Below are positions 19,469 to 30,890 of a stretch of DNA of 64,000 bases, in pieces (the stretch's first letter is position 1; each line of letters begins with the position of its first letter). This DNA comes from Vulcanisaeta sp. JCM 16159. Its GTDB lineage: Archaea; Thermoproteota; Thermoprotei; Thermoproteales; Thermocladiaceae. The position numbers were made by a program, and so were the translations under genes. The notes under the pieces are model-generated. The model saw nothing but the letters and a program-made list of their open reading frames with translations. It made no database searches and was not told the origin of the DNA. Location: the NCBI RefSeq assembly GCF_001316265.1, contig NZ_BBDN01000005.1:1-64000 (forward strand), given 5' to 3'.

Positions 19469-19907
19469 ATGCCCGAAATACGTGAAATAATATTTTACGG
19501 AAAGAGTGGGGATGGAATACACACAATCGCGGACCAATTGGTTCAGAGATTAATTAAGCGGGGGCTCTATGTAATTTCCTACCCCGAGTACGATCCCGAG
19601 CGTAGGGAGACACTGGCCAAAATACATGTAAGGGTCTCCAAGGAGCCTATTCACATTAGGGTCCAGTAACGAACCCAGAAATTGCGGTGTTATTTGATGT
19701 TAGGTTACTCAGGAGTAATCAGGAGCGTTAAGTGCCAGAAAGTTAATCGTTAACGCCCCAAGTAGGGAGTTAGTAATGAAGTATGCTGGGAGCATCAATG
19801 GGGATATTATCAACATTGACCTAAATGAATTAAGGAAGGCTGGTATTGATTATTCGACCCACGTTATTGACCTAATAATTAACACATTATTTAATGACAA
19901 CACTTGA
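19469..19907 (+). CDS. Orphan 2-oxoacid:ferredoxin oxidoreductase gamma-type protein (frame broken twice)
   Basis: About 145 aa. IIFYGKSGDGIHTIADQLVQ is the glycine-rich start of the POR gamma domain (G-GGQG in canonical members, here GKSGDG), and SYPEYDPERRETLAKIHVRV matches the PEYGPERRG region, followed by SKEPI. After frame changes near 19663 and 19733 it continues GPVTNPEIAVLFDVRLL and ends GIDYSTHVIDLIINTLFNDN. Alpha, beta and delta subunits are absent from the neighbourhood, so it must pair with distant subunits or have a new role. It sits between aroA and trpC and overlaps the trpC 3' end by about 20 bases. Its glycine motif differs from catalytic-complex members. Confidence 0.68.
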
Positions 19908-20629
19908 AAGTTCCCGGGCAAGTTCCACGTTTTTCATTAGTGCCGTGCCCACAAGGATCGCGTTTGCACCTTCCCTGGCCAGTTCTAAAGCATCATTAAC
20001 GTTCTTAACGCCGCTTTCAGCAATTATGATGTTCGCCTTGCCCCTAATAGCCCTAATTATTGATACCGCCCTATCCAGGGATACTGATAAATTACCTAAA
20101 TCCCTCGAGTTTATCCCAAGCATGACGCTTGGGTTGTTATTAACGACATCAAGCGCATCATCTTCACTGTCAACCTCAATTAGGGGTTCCAAGCCCAGCC
20201 TTATGGCATAGTCGACCAAATCCCAAAGTGCGTCACCAAGAAGTCTCTTAATGAATAGTACCGAGCTAGTACCAGCCCCCTGGCCTCATCAATTTGTTCC
20301 TTACTAATAACGAAGTCCTTATACAGCACTGGCTTACCGTAATTAAGAGCTATCTTAACAAAGACTGGCGAGCCTAGAAAGTAAAATGGCTCAACTAAGA
20401 CACTGAATCCAGTGGCGTATTTACCGACGGTGTCGAAATAGGCCCAAGGGTCGAGGTCAAGCCTAACGACCCCACTTGGACTAGCTCTCTTGTATTCCGC
20501 TATTAATGCCAGGTAGCCCTCAGAATTGCGCCTCTCAATGGCCTTGAGCATGCTTGGGGCCCTTACACTGGACTTAAGGGCCTCCACCCGCCTTCTTGTT
20601 AACTCGCCAATAATGGTTAAAAAGTCCAC
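19887..20629 (-). CDS. trpC: Indole-3-glycerol-phosphate synthase (one frame change)
   Basis: TIM-barrel enzyme of tryptophan synthesis closing the CdRP ring. It shows LIAEYKRASPSGVV (catalytic Lys and Glu region), SVLVEPFYFLGSP, PVLYKDFVISKEQIDEA with the second Lys, then after a frame change near 20275 (G-run) AGTSSVLFIKRLL, LEPLIEVDSEDDA, LGINSRDL and IIIAESGVKN. Length about 247 aa, normal. It is the only trp gene on the minus strand and is divergent from trpA, sharing a 150-base AT-rich promoter spacer. Confidence 0.93.
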
Positions 20630-20787
20630 GGTTTGTTAGTTCTACAATTACATATAAGCATTTCTTAATCTATATATAATTAATATAAATATATATCTTT
20701 TGTTCGATAATAATTACTAATGAACATTAAATACATAAAGCTTTTAAATACCCCCTGAGACAACTCGTTGGTGAATTTCATGCCCCA

Positions 20788-21507
20788 ATGGTCATAAGGA
20801 AACCGGGCCTGGGCGCGTACGTAACAGCCACATACCCAAGTAAAGAATCCTTCCTAAACGCGGTTAAGTGTCTATCGAATGTCTCGGACTTCCTTGAAAT
20901 AGGAATACCAACACAAAACCCGAAGTACGATGGGCCAGTCATAAGGAAGACCCACTTTGCCTCTGAGCTTAAGGGCTTGGAGGCAATTAAGGTGACTAAA
21001 TATGGCGAAGTACCGACAATACTCATGGGTTACGTCGAGGATTACGTGAATGACCTAGAATTAGTCGCTAAGACGGCAAGTGAGGTTGGCGCATCCTCAG
21101 TATTATTCCCAGACCTACTATTTGAGCATTTAGAAGCATTTGAAAGATATGTAAGCATCATGAGGGATTACTCGTTAAGGCCCTCATTCTTCGTTTCAAG
21201 CAACACACCGTATAGGTTAATAAGCATGCTCGTTAAGTACGAACCACTATTCATATACCTAGGCCTATACGCAGCAACCGGAATAAGGCTACCACTCTAT
21301 ATTGAGAGAAACATTAGAGAGATTAGAAAGCTCGTTGATGGTGTGATGTTGGTCGCAGGATTCGCCATAAACATGCCCGAGATGGTTAGGCTCGTGATCA
21401 ATGCAGGTGCTGATGCTGTGGTCGTCGGAACGGCGCTTGTGGATAAGTTAAATGATCCGAGGTCCTGCACGGAATTCATAGTAAAGCTCAGGGGTGGTCT
21501 ACCATGA
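20788..21507 (+). CDS. trpA: Tryptophan synthase alpha subunit
   Basis: Cleaves indole-3-glycerol phosphate to indole and GAP. Features: VTATYPSKESFLNAV, DFLEIGIPTQNPKYDGPVIR with the catalytic Glu region, LFPDLLFEHLEAFE, LYAATGIRLPL and VVVGTALVDKL phosphate-binding loop. About 240 aa. The TATA box cttttaaata (20741-20750) would put a leaderless start near the GTG at 20771, which is in another frame (VNFMPQ...), so a one-base loss between 20771 and 20788 is possible and the true N-terminus may be longer by about five residues. Stop overlaps trpB ATG. Confidence 0.93.
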   Translation: MVIRKPGLGAYVTATYPSKESFLNAVKCLSNVSDFLEIGIPTQNPKYDGPVIRKTHFASELKGLEAIKVTKYGEVPTILMGYVEDYVNDLELVAKTASEVGASSVLFPDLLFEHLEAFERYVSIMRDYSLRPSFFVSSNTPYRLISMLVKYEPLFIYLGLYAATGIRLPLYIERNIREIRKLVDGVMLVAGFAINMPEMVRLVINAGADAVVVGTALVDKLNDPRSCTEFIVKLRGGLP

Positions 21508-22743
21508 TGATACCGCACTATTGGTATAACATAAATGTGGACCTGCCAAAGCCATTACCGCCACCCATTGATCCCTATGAGCTGATTCAAGGATCGCCCT
21601 GCTCATGAGGATACTACCCAGTGAGTTGATTGATCAGGAATTCACGCCGCTTAGGTACGTGCCGATACCCGACGAGGTTAGGGAACTCTACGAGAGAATG
21701 GGTAGGCCAACACCATTTAGGAGGGCCTATGGGCTTGAGAGGGCGTTGGGTAATGGTGTTAGGATTTACTATAAATTCGAGGGTGCACTACCGACGGGCT
21801 CCCATAAATTAAACACGGCAATACCCCAGGTATACTACGCACTTAAGGATGGGGCTAAGGAAGTCGTCACAGAGACCGGAGCGGGGCAGTGGGGCCTGGC
21901 TGTGTCGTTGGCTGCGGCATTGCTTGGTGCTAAGGCCACGGTATTCATGACAAGGAACTCCTACTTCAATAAGACGCAGAGGGTTCTTTTCATGAGGACC
22001 TACGGCGCGGAGGTTTACCCAAGCCCCAGCGAATTGACGAAGTACGGAAAAGAGGCATTGAGAGCTAGGCCTGATCACCCAGGTAGCCTGGGTCTAGCCA
22101 TCACTGAGGCGATCGAATTCACGTTAATGGGTGAGGGTAGGAAGTACATACCAGGTAGTGTGCTTGGTTTCGTAATACTTCACCAAACGGTGATTGGGCA
22201 GGAGGTTCTACAGCAAATGCCAGAGGAGCCAGACCTAGTGATTGGGTGCGTTGGCGGTGGTAGCAACTTCAGTGGTTTCTCATTCCCAATGATAGGTGCA
22301 AAACTCAGGGGCGAGGGCTTTGAAAGGACCAAGTTCCTCGCGGTGGAGTCAAAGGCGGCGCCCAAGCTAACCAGTGGCAGGTACATGTACGACTTCCCCG
22401 ACACTGGCGGATTACTACCAATGGTTAAGATGCTCACCCTAGGTCACGACTACGTACCACCACCGACACACGCAGCAGGACTTAGATATCACGGAGCGGC
22501 GCCAGCACTATCGTTGTTGGTTAGGGAGGGCCTTGTTGAGGCTAGGGCTTATGGGCAGGAGGAGGTCATGGAGGCGGCTAGGCTGTTCGCTAGGACTGAG
22601 GCATAATACCGGCTCCAGAGTCTGCCCATGCAATAAGGGCTGTGATTGACGAGGCTAAGAGAATGCCCAAGGGCTCAGTCATATTCTTCAACTTATCAGG
22701 ACATGGCCTCCTCGACGTTGATGCTTATGGTAATGTGAGGTGA
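21504..22743 (+). CDS. trpB: Tryptophan synthase beta subunit, TrpB2 type (frame broken twice)
   Basis: PLP enzyme making tryptophan from indole and serine. It has the long TrpB2 layout: N-extension [20 protein letters not shown], then [20 protein letters not shown] with the PLP Lys, [33 protein letters not shown], and a C-terminus [18 protein letters not shown], then [15 protein letters not shown]. Around 413 aa. Frame changes near 21600 and 22603. TrpB2 is usual in Crenarchaeota, where it pairs with TrpA. Overlaps trpA by four bases. Confidence 0.93.
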
Positions 22744-22748
22744 CGGCA

Positions 22749-23750
22749 ATGAAGGAGGTACTCGAGAAAATAGCTAGAGGATTAGCTAAGTGTGGATGAG
22801 GCTTATGAGGTCGCCAAGGGCATGTTGACAAGCATTGACGAGGCGTTATCAGCGGCAATACTAATGGGCCTGAGGGTAAGGGGTGAGGCATCCAGTGAGA
22901 TTGCCGGCTTTGCGAAGGCGCTCAGGGACTTCTGCATCAAGATACCAATAGATGATAGGGGTAAGTACGTGGATACCGCCGGCACTGGGGGTGATGGGTT
23001 TGGAACGCTCAATGCATCCACGGCAGCCGCGTTGGTGGCGGCTTACCTGGGAGCCCACGTGATTAAGCACGGCAATAGAAGCGTTTCATCAACCTCAGGC
23101 AGTGCAGACTTCCTTGAGGCGTTGGGCTTCAACATAAACCTACCACCCAATAAGGCAGCCGAAATGGCGATTAAGTACCGATTCACCTTCGCCTTCGCCC
23201 CAGCCTATCACCCAGCGATGAAAAACGTTATGCCCGTAAGGAAGAAGTTGGGCATTAGGACAATATTCAACCTAATAGGGCCACTGGCAAACCCAGCCCT
23301 ACTCACTAGGCAGTTAATTGGTGTTGCGGATAGTTCGTTAATGAATAGAATGGCCGAGGCGGCGCTAATGCTTGGTTATGAACATGCCGTGTTTGTGCAC
23401 GGCGAGCCTGGGATTGACGAGGTTTCAGTCTTTGGTAAGACCATGATTATCGAGGTTAGGGGGAGTAATGTGGATAAGTACTTCATTGAGCCAGGGACTT
23501 AGGACTAGGCATTCATAGGATAGATGAGGTTAGGGTTTCAAGCCCATTGAGTAGCATTGAGAAGGTTAGGCTGGCTATATCCGGTGAGGATGAGGCGGCC
23601 AGGGACTTCATAATTGCCAACGCCGCATTTACACTATATGTAGCGGGCATGGTTAGGGATCCCAGGGATGGTGTTGAGTATGTAAGGTCACACCTAGACG
23701 ATGGTTTTTGGGATTACGTGAGTGAGCTTGCCAGGGTGAGTAGGTCATGA
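22749..23750 (+). CDS. trpD: Anthranilate phosphoribosyltransferase (frame broken twice)
   Basis: Transfers phosphoribose from PRPP to anthranilate. It shows VDTAGTGGDGFGTLNASTAA (PRPP-binding glycine loop), KHGNRSVSSTSGSADFLEAL, FAFAPAYHPAMKNVMPVRKK, IFNLIGPLANPALLTRQLIG and VHGEPGIDEVSVFG. The first 14 codons (MKEVLEKIARGLAK) connect after a frame change near 22793, and the C-terminus after one near 23502 (SSPLSSIEKVRLAISGEDE). About 334 aa. ATG lies five bases after trpB; its last codons overlap trpF (ATGA). Confidence 0.93.
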
Positions 23751-24391
23751 CGTTGCTTAAGATTTGTGGTGTTACTAACGTTAGGGATGCCGTAATGGTT
23801 AGTAACTATGCTGATTATGTTGGTGTAATAGTGAATTCGAGGATACCAACACCGAGGCTTGTTAGTAATGAGGTGGCCAGAGAAATAATAAAAACGGTTA
23901 AGGGAGTCAGGGTCGTAGGTGTCGTGGAGGGGCTTGAGCTCATTGATGCAGTTAAATTGATTAGCGACCTTGGGTTTGAAATTCTTCAGTACCATGGTGA
24001 CTTCGAACCAAGTGGGGAGGTTATGGACCTAGTTAATGATTTTGGGATTAAGTTGGCGCCGGTATTGACGTACGTGGGTGATAACTCAATAATTAATAAG
24101 GCCGCTAAGCTTGCGTTGATTAATTACGTGGAGTACGTGCTCATTGATGCGCCAAAAACGAACTTCACTAGATATGAACATGGACTCAAACTGCCGTTGG
24201 ACGTGATAAGGGAGGTCAGAGTCATACCCAGGGTTGGCGTCGCTGGCGGTATAAATCCAGATAACGTGTCCCTGGTGATGAGCTATAGGCCATTCTTAAT
24301 CGATGTTAGCTCGGGGGTTGAGAAAAGCCCTGGAATTAAGGATGAGGCGTTAGTGAGGAAGATTGCGGAGGTGGTTAGGGGTGTCCGTTAG
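23747..24391 (+). CDS. trpF: Phosphoribosylanthranilate isomerase
   Basis: Amadori isomerase of tryptophan synthesis, about 214 aa, frame intact. LLKICGVTNVRDAV carries the catalytic Cys, LQYHGDF the next strand, VLIDAP the catalytic Asp, and VAGGINPDNV with IDVSSGVEKSPGIKD the phosphate-binding C-terminal loops. Overlaps trpD (ATGA) and trpE (GTG 24381 inside its last codons). Confidence 0.95.
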   Translation: MTLLKICGVTNVRDAVMVSNYADYVGVIVNSRIPTPRLVSNEVAREIIKTVKGVRVVGVVEGLELIDAVKLISDLGFEILQYHGDFEPSGEVMDLVNDFGIKLAPVLTYVGDNSIINKAAKLALINYVEYVLIDAPKTNFTRYEHGLKLPLDVIREVRVIPRVGVAGGINPDNVSLVMSYRPFLIDVSSGVEKSPGIKDEALVRKIAEVVRGVR

Positions 24392-25642
24392 GAAGATACC
24401 AATTCAGTACCTGCCGAAACCCAGGGAGCTCACTAATTACCTACTTAAGTCTGGCGAGGACTTCGTGACACTACTCGAGAGTGGGCCAGGCTTTCCAGAG
24501 AGGTCTAGGTACACAATAGTTGCGTGGGGAATTACCGAGCACCTAGTTGTTAATTGGGATGGCGATTTATACAGCGAATTGAAGGGATTGGTTAAGAGAC
24601 TTGGTAGGTTTGAGAGTGGTGATATTGCCCTTGGCTATCTATCCTACGAGGCCGTGGCTCACATGGAGCCATACCTAAGGAATTACCTAAGGAGGCCGCA
24701 GTGGCCGATTGCCGAGTTCATAATACCGAGCAACGTGGTTATTTACGACAACCTACTGGGCAGGGGTTACGTAAAGGGTGAACTACCTAGTAATGCCTCG
24801 GCGGATCTAGATGACTTTGAGGTGGTTGGTAAGGTCGGTGGTACCAGGAGGGAGGACTTCATTAGGTGGGTTGAGTCATCGCTTGAGGATATTAGGAATG
24901 GTGAGATTTTCCAAATAGTCCTGTCCAGGTATGAGGATTACTCGGTGAGGGGTGATGTAATGAACCTATACATGAGGCTGGCCGATTTGAATCCATCACC
25001 GTACATGTACATAACCAAGTTCGGGGATAAGTACATAGTTGGTACGAGCCTGAGCTGCTGGTTAAGGTTGATGGTGATAGGGTAGAGACGCACCCAATAG
25101 CCGGGACTCGACCGAGGGGTAGGGACCCAATTGATGACTTGAGACTTGAGGAGGAATTGATTAATAGTATTAAGGATAGGGCGGAGCACGTGATGCTCGT
25201 CGATCTGGCCAGGAATGACATCGGCAAGGTGTGTAGGTTTGGTACGGTTAGGGTTAAGGAGTTATACGCCATTGAGAAGTACCAAAGTGTTCAACACCTG
25301 GTTTCTAGGGTTGAGGGTGTCCTGGAGCGCGGTAATGATATTGTTGATGCCCTATTCGCGACGTTTCCTGCTGGTACAGTTAGTGGGGCGCCTAAGCCAA
25401 GGGCTATGGAGTTAATCGCGAAGTACGAGGGCGTGGCTAGGGGACCCTATGCAGGGGCCATTGGTTTGATGCATGGTGGTGGCGGTGAATTCGCAATAAT
25501 AATAAGGACCTTATTCCTAATGAGTGGTGTGGCCAGGATACAGGCGGGGGCTGGAATAGTCTACGACTCAGTACCTGAGCTTGAGTTTCAGGAGACTGAG
25601 CATAAGCTGGGTAGTTTAAAGATTGCCATGGGGGTGGTGTGA
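24381..25642 (+). CDS. trpE: Anthranilate synthase component I (one frame change)
   Basis: Uses chorismate and ammonia to make anthranilate; partner of trpG. N-terminal [20 protein letters not shown] corresponds to the feedback-site LLES motif. The catalytic domain has [37 protein letters not shown], then after a frame change near 25052 [59 protein letters not shown] and [20 protein letters not shown]. About 420 aa. The GTG 24381 start is used because the longer reading lies inside trpF. The LLES motif suggests tryptophan inhibition. Confidence 0.94.
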
Positions 25643-26219
25643 TGGAGCTCGTGGTGATCATAGACAATTACGACTCATTCACGTACAACATAGCCCAGTA
25701 CGTGGGTGAGCTTGGGGCCAAGCCACTGGTCCTTAGGAATGATGAGGTTACTGTTAAGGTAATCGAGAGACTTAGGCCCAATGGCATAATAATATCGCCA
25801 GGTCCTGGCAGTCCGCTTAGCCCCAGGGATATAGGCATATCCAGGGATGTAATACAGCACTTCAGGGGTAGGGTACCATACTGGGTATTTGCCTTGGTCA
25901 TCAAGTGATTGGCGTCACCTTTGGGGCCAGGGTTAGGAGGGCCAAGACGATAAAGCATGGTAAAACCAGCATGATTAGGCTGGTTAGGCCCTCGCCGATA
26001 TTTCAGGGGTTCCCCGAGAGGATTGAGGGCATGAGATACCATAGCTTGGTCATTGATGATGTACAGTGAGTTGATTGTTACGGCGGTTTCGGAGGATGAT
26101 GGTGAAGTTATGGCAATACAACATAGGGACTACCCGATATTTGGTGTTCAATTCCACCAGAGAGTGTCGGCACGCCAATGGGTAAGGAGATACTGAAGAA
26201 CTTCCTTTCTATGGGCTAA
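25642..26219 (+). CDS. trpG: Anthranilate synthase component II, glutamine amidotransferase (frame broken three times)
   Basis: Supplies ammonia to TrpE. IIDNYDSFTYNIAQYVGELG and IISPGPGSP are the family N-terminus; after a frame change near 25888 the nucleophile motif ILGICLGHQVIG appears, then GKTSMIRLVRPSPIFQGFPE and MRYHSLVID, and after further changes near 26068 and 26156 FGVQFHPESVGTPMGKEILK with catalytic His and Glu. About 193 aa. The start overlaps the trpE stop (ATGA). Last gene of the trpABDFEG run. Confidence 0.93.
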
Positions 26220-26326
26220 TTCAATTCATAAATTACGTAAAGTATTTCAGCAATAGTCGATTTTTGAAATTATAGTAATTATTTATTCTTACCAAATTAT
26301 TTAAGCCGTCAAGGCATGGTCTTGCC

Positions 26327-28756
26327 GTGGCGGATTATAAATTCATAGTTTGGCTCAATGAGGAGGTTAAGGACTCATCAATACTGGGTGGCAAGGGTGC
26401 TAACCTGAATAAATTAGTACTCATGGGTGTACCCGTGCCGCCTGGCTTCGTAATAACGACGGAGGCATTCAATTATTTCATGACCGTAAACGGGCTTAAG
26501 AACAAGGTACTCAATGTAATTAATGAGGTTATTAGGGAGGGCAAACCTGAGGAGTACGAGGAAGCTGAGAGGAGGATCAAGGAGTTGATAATCAGTACTG
26601 AAGTCCCTAGGGATCTCCGTGATGAGATTGCCAGGGCATACATGGAGTTAAGCAACATGTTTAATACGGATGCCGTGGCGGTAGCCGTTAGATCAAGTGC
26701 AAATGCTGAGGACCTAAAGACCGCAAGCTTTGCCGGGCAGCAGGATACATATCTAAATGTTAGGGGCATTGGGGAATTGATTAAGTACGTAAAGCACGTG
26801 TGGGCAAGCACTTACAATGCGAGGGCATTGGCATACAGGGATGAGAAGGACATACCACATGATGAAGCTCAAATGGCAGTAATCGTGCAGAAGCTAGTAA
26901 ATGGTAGGGCTGCGGGTGTTATGTTCACGATAAACCCAGTGACCGGCAATGAAAGTGAGGCGGTTATTGAGGCTTCCTGGGGCCTTGGAGAGGCCGTGGT
27001 CGGTGGTATGGTAACCCCAGACAGGTGGGTTGTGGATAAGGGTGGGTTGATGATTAAGGATAGGGTCATATCCAGGAAAAGCGTAATGATGGTCAGGGAT
27101 GAGGCTGGGCTAACGAAAATGGTCGAGGTGCCCAGGGACCTCGTTGAGAAGCCTTCGTTGAGCGATGAGGAAGTACTCGCGCTGGCTAAAGTGGGCATTG
27201 AACTTGAGGGTCGCTTGGTTATCCACTGGACATTGAGTGGGTCATTGATGCGGACTCGGGCAATATATACATTGTTCAGATGAGGCCGGAGACCGTGTAT
27301 AGCGGTGGTAAGGCAAAGGTAATCAGTGAGGCAAAGGCAACGGTGGGTAAGGCCGTGGTTAAGGGCATTGCGGCAAGCCCAGGTGTAGCCGTCGGCAGGG
27401 TAAGGATATGCCTAACCCCCGAGGAGGCCAGGGCTAAGATGAGTAAGGGTGACATACTCGTAACGAAGATGACAAACCCTGACTGGGTACCCTATATGAG
27501 AATTGCCTCGGCAATAATAACCGACGAGGGTGGTATGACAAGCCACGCCGCCATCGTATCGAGGGAATTAGGTATACCAGCAATAGTGGGCACTGGAAAC
27601 GCAACCTCAGTGCTTAGGGATGGTGAGTTATACACGGTAGATGCCGTGCATGGGGTGGTTTATGAGGGTGAGGCTAAGGAGTTAGTGGGTAAGGCAAAGG
27701 CCGTTAAGGAGGAGACCATGGCATCAGCCAACACTAACGAGTTAATACTACACATCTATAGGTCAATAAGGACGGCGACCGGCGTGTACATGAACCTGGG
27801 AGTTCCTGAGAAGATCGACGAGTATAAGGACCTACCCTTTGATGGTATTGGCCTAATGAGGATTGAATTCGTGCTTTCCAGCTACATCGGTGATCATCCA
27901 CTTCATCTAATCAGTATTGGTAATGAGGAGAAGTTCATCAATAAGTTGGCCGAGGGCGTGGCCTACGTGGCCAAGGCAATATACCAAGGCCCGTGATCGT
28001 CAGGTTCAGCGACTTCAAGAGCAATGAGTACAGGCAATTAACCGGTGGCGAGAAGTTCGAGCCTGAGGAGAGAAATCCAATGCTTGGTTGGAGGGGTGTT
28101 TCGAGGTACATAAGTAGGGATTACGAGAAGGCCTTCAGGCTTGAGGTTAGGGCCATCAAGAGGGTTAGGGAGGAAATGAACTTGAATAACGTGCATGTAA
28201 TGGCGCCATTCGTAAGGGCTCCCTGGGAACTCGAGAAATTTATGGAGATACTAAATGATGAGGGCTCGGGAAAGATAGGGATTTCAAGGTATATGCAATG
28301 GCTGAAATACCCAGCATAGCCCTGCTTGTCGAGGACTTCGCGAAGTACGTTGATGGCTTCTCAATAGGCAGTAATGACCTGACGCAACTCGTTATGGGTG
28401 TTGATAGGGATAACGACATATTGGTTAGGCAGAACCCGAGGTACTTTGACGAGAGGGAACCGTCGGTGCTCAGGGCCATGTATGAGATAATAAGGAGGGC
28501 CCACGCAATGAATAAGAGCGTTGGCATATGTGGGCAGGCGCCATCGGTTTACCCCGAGGTCACGGAGTTCCTTGTGAGGGTGGGTATTGACTACGTATCG
28601 GTGAATCCAGACGCCGTTATATCGACTAGGCTCCTCATAGACTCGATAGAGAGGAAGATAGTACTTGAGGAGCTACGTGAGTTAAGGAGAAGGTTAATGC
28701 CAACAGACCCAGAGGGTGAGTTCCGTGAAGTACTCAATAAGGTCTTTAAGGGATAA
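26327..28756 (+). CDS. ppsA: Phosphoenolpyruvate synthase (frame broken three times)
   Basis: Converts pyruvate and ATP to PEP, the gluconeogenic direction. N-domain: [63 protein letters not shown]. Swivelling His domain: [21 protein letters not shown]-terminal barrel: [44 protein letters not shown] and catalytic Cys in [10 protein letters not shown]. About 810 aa. Frame changes near 27228, 27988 and 28285. Leaderless GTG at 26327 after TATA box (attatttaag, about 26294). It could feed PEP into the adjacent aro cluster. Confidence 0.94.
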
Positions 28757-29174
28757 TCACTAGGGCAAATAAAGGCTTAAACCTAAAACGGGAAAAGGAA
28801 ATGCCTAACCTATGTTTTGCCTTTGGTTGTTAAAAATGTTTTGATTTTGGTGCATACTACCCCCGCATGCGTGGTCTGCCTTGGTCATTATACCGTTTCT
28901 TTTATGTTAAGGCTTTATTTTCGAAGTAAAAATATTCTCGTATAATCAACACTCGATTAATATATTGGCATGTAATTAATGGGGTATGACGACCTAGAGG
29001 GAATGATTCTTAAGTTGAAGGGGGCTTAGGTAAAAATGACTGGAGAATTATGGGTGGAATTTGGAATTTTAATTTGATATTGTATGCATTTCAATTTCTG
29101 GCATCTTGCCCTTTCACTATCAATTTCTATTTATTAGCTTTATAGGAATACTTTTTATTTTAGGGCTGGATTTA
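28757..29174. other. 418-base spacer between ppsA and an AbrB regulator
   Basis: AT-rich spacer. It contains an 8-base palindrome CGCATGCG (28864-28871) in a short GC-rich patch, and a 16-codon ORF (28979-29029, MGYDDLEGMILKLKGA) behind a TATA-like aatatatt that might be a gene remnant. I see no RNA gene or convincing CDS. Confidence 0.5.
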
Positions 29175-29510
29175 ATGGTCCGAATGCCAAGTTCAAAACC
29201 GATTGAGGAACTTCCATATAAAGCCAGGGTATATATCAATAACCAAGTTCTATTACCTGCAAGACTAGTTAAGGCCCTGGGCATTGAATGGGCCAAATAT
29301 GCGGAAATAACCATTAAGTACAATGATTGTATAATCACGTTGAAGCGGGTGGCATTACTAAGGACTAGGCATACAGCCAGTAGACAATTCACAATACCAA
29401 AGGAGGTCAGAGATAAGTATGGCATAATGCCATTGGATGAGATCGAAGTAATCGGTATAAGGCCCCTAAGGAATAAGGAAATCAATGCCAAGCAGGTAAT
29501 TAATGAATAA
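29175..29510 (+). CDS. AbrB-family regulator with two swapped-hairpin repeats
   Basis: 111 aa starting MVRMPSSKPIEELPY (ATG 29175; the longer reading to 29106 adds an unrelated hydrophobic stretch encoded by promoter DNA and is rejected). Two AbrB-like half domains: KARVYINNQVLLPARLVKAL up to TLKRV, and TASRQFTIPKEVRDKYGIMP up to IGIRPL. A tandem AbrB arrangement folds as one DNA-binding unit, so this is probably a transcription factor. It is convergent with pyrC (minus strand), close at its 3' end. Target genes unknown; PEP synthase is the nearest plus-strand neighbour. Confidence 0.72.
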   Translation: MVRMPSSKPIEELPYKARVYINNQVLLPARLVKALGIEWAKYAEITIKYNDCIITLKRVALLRTRHTASRQFTIPKEVRDKYGIMPLDEIEVIGIRPLRNKEINAKQVINE

Positions 29511-29552
29511 TTTTTAAATGACAAAATACGAATTACCTCTGTAGTGCACTTT

Positions 29553-30848
29553 CTAGGTTTTTTTATCGTTGTTTCATCGATATATCCCTCACTTATGTAC
29601 GCCAACTTACCATGAAGTATTGTCGCAGCCACGGCAACGTCAACCTCAAAGCCCTTAAATGGCGAAAACTTAGCCTTAGACCTGAACTTCTCGGGCTCTA
29701 TCCTATGCCTGGCCTTGGTATTTATTATTGTTAAATCAGCACAGGAGCCCTGCCTAATTCCCACATTAAGCCCAAGGAATTTAGCTGGTCTCTCCTGTAT
29801 CGCCCTCATTACTGTTCCAAGGTCCGTAAACCCACGACGCCACAGTGTGAGTAGTAATGGCGCCGTTGTTTCAAGGCCAACGATACCCGGCGGTGCCTCA
29901 TCATACGGCCTATCCTTCTCCCAATCAGCGTGTGGTGCGTGGTCGCTGGCTACGATGGGTACCTCACCCCTAACGAACATGGTCAATAACTCCCTCCTCG
30001 TGGTCTCATCCCTAAGTGGTGGATTAACCTTGCAGTAAGCAGGCTTCTCAGCCCTTGCGAGGCACTCCTCCTGGCTTAGTAACATGTGGTGTGGGGTTAC
30101 GTCAAAGGTGATGTCAAGGCGCTTAACCTAATCATGCTTATTGATTGTGGTAGTGTTAGGTGCGTCATGTGAACCTTGGTTCCATACCTATACACCAACT
30201 TAATGATATTATGAACACAGGCCAACTCAGCCCTTGGGCCCCTAATTACATTGTGATGCTCAAAATCCCTGGGCCCACTGTACTGATTAATAATTACTGG
30301 GTCCTCACAATGCATTACTATTGGTATCCCAACCCTAGCCGCCTCCTGAAATAGGGCCTCTAGGTATTGGTCACCACCATAATCAAGAACCTCCTCGGGT
30401 AGTACTTCGCCAACCGCATATGCGCCATTAATAAGTGCGTCCTTAAGTATAGACGGGTCCTGAGGAGCGCCAAAGTAATGCCTAATGTGTAGTTTTGTCT
30501 TCCTATTAAACTCCTCAATTTTCTTCCTCAATAATTCAACGGTTTTTATTGGAGGCTTTGTGTTGGGCATGTCGCCAACGGCTATGTAGCCGCCGGCCAA
30601 TGCGGCCTGTGTTCCACTGACTGCATCCTCCTTATAGGATAGTTCGAAGTCCCTGAAATGGACATGAATATCCACAAAACCGGGAAGTAAAAGGTATTGG
30701 CTAGGTAATTCCAATTTACTACCTGCTTCAATGGGTTCATTACCAACGTAGGTTATTTCACTGCCCGTGATGCCTATGTACGTCTCCTTAATACTACCCC
30801 TTACGTAGGCCCTAGCCTAATTAATACATCAGTCTTGGTAACGCCCAT
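29553..30848 (-). CDS. pyrC: Dihydroorotase (frame broken about three times)
   Basis: Metal-dependent cyclisation of carbamoyl aspartate in pyrimidine synthesis. LLLPGFVDIHVHFRDFELSY has the HxH metal motif, GDMPNTKPPIK, VMHCEDP, KVHMTHL, PPLRDETTRRELL and IVASDHAPHADWEKDRPYDE (catalytic Asp), then GIVGLETTAPLLLTLWRRG. The N-terminus (GVTKTDVLIR, RAYVRGSIKETYIGI) joins after a change near 30820; others are near 30108 and in a run of A near 29563. There a one-base repair gives a stop at 29553, whereas the uncorrected frame runs on antisense through the AbrB gene. About 430 aa. Start ATG 30848. Confidence 0.88.
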
Positions 30849-30890
30849 TAATGAGAAATTAACAACCCCGAATTAAAGTTATCCGTTACA

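Noticed and set aside
28979-29029. 16-codon ORF MGYDDLEGMILKLKGA as a gene
   Set aside because: Too short and unsupported by overlap or family; mentioned only within the spacer note.
29120-29552. C-terminal extension of dihydroorotase antisense to the AbrB gene
   Set aside because: The extension is hydrophobic antisense of a clear AbrB gene; a one-base correction in the A-run at 29563 gives a natural stop at 29553.
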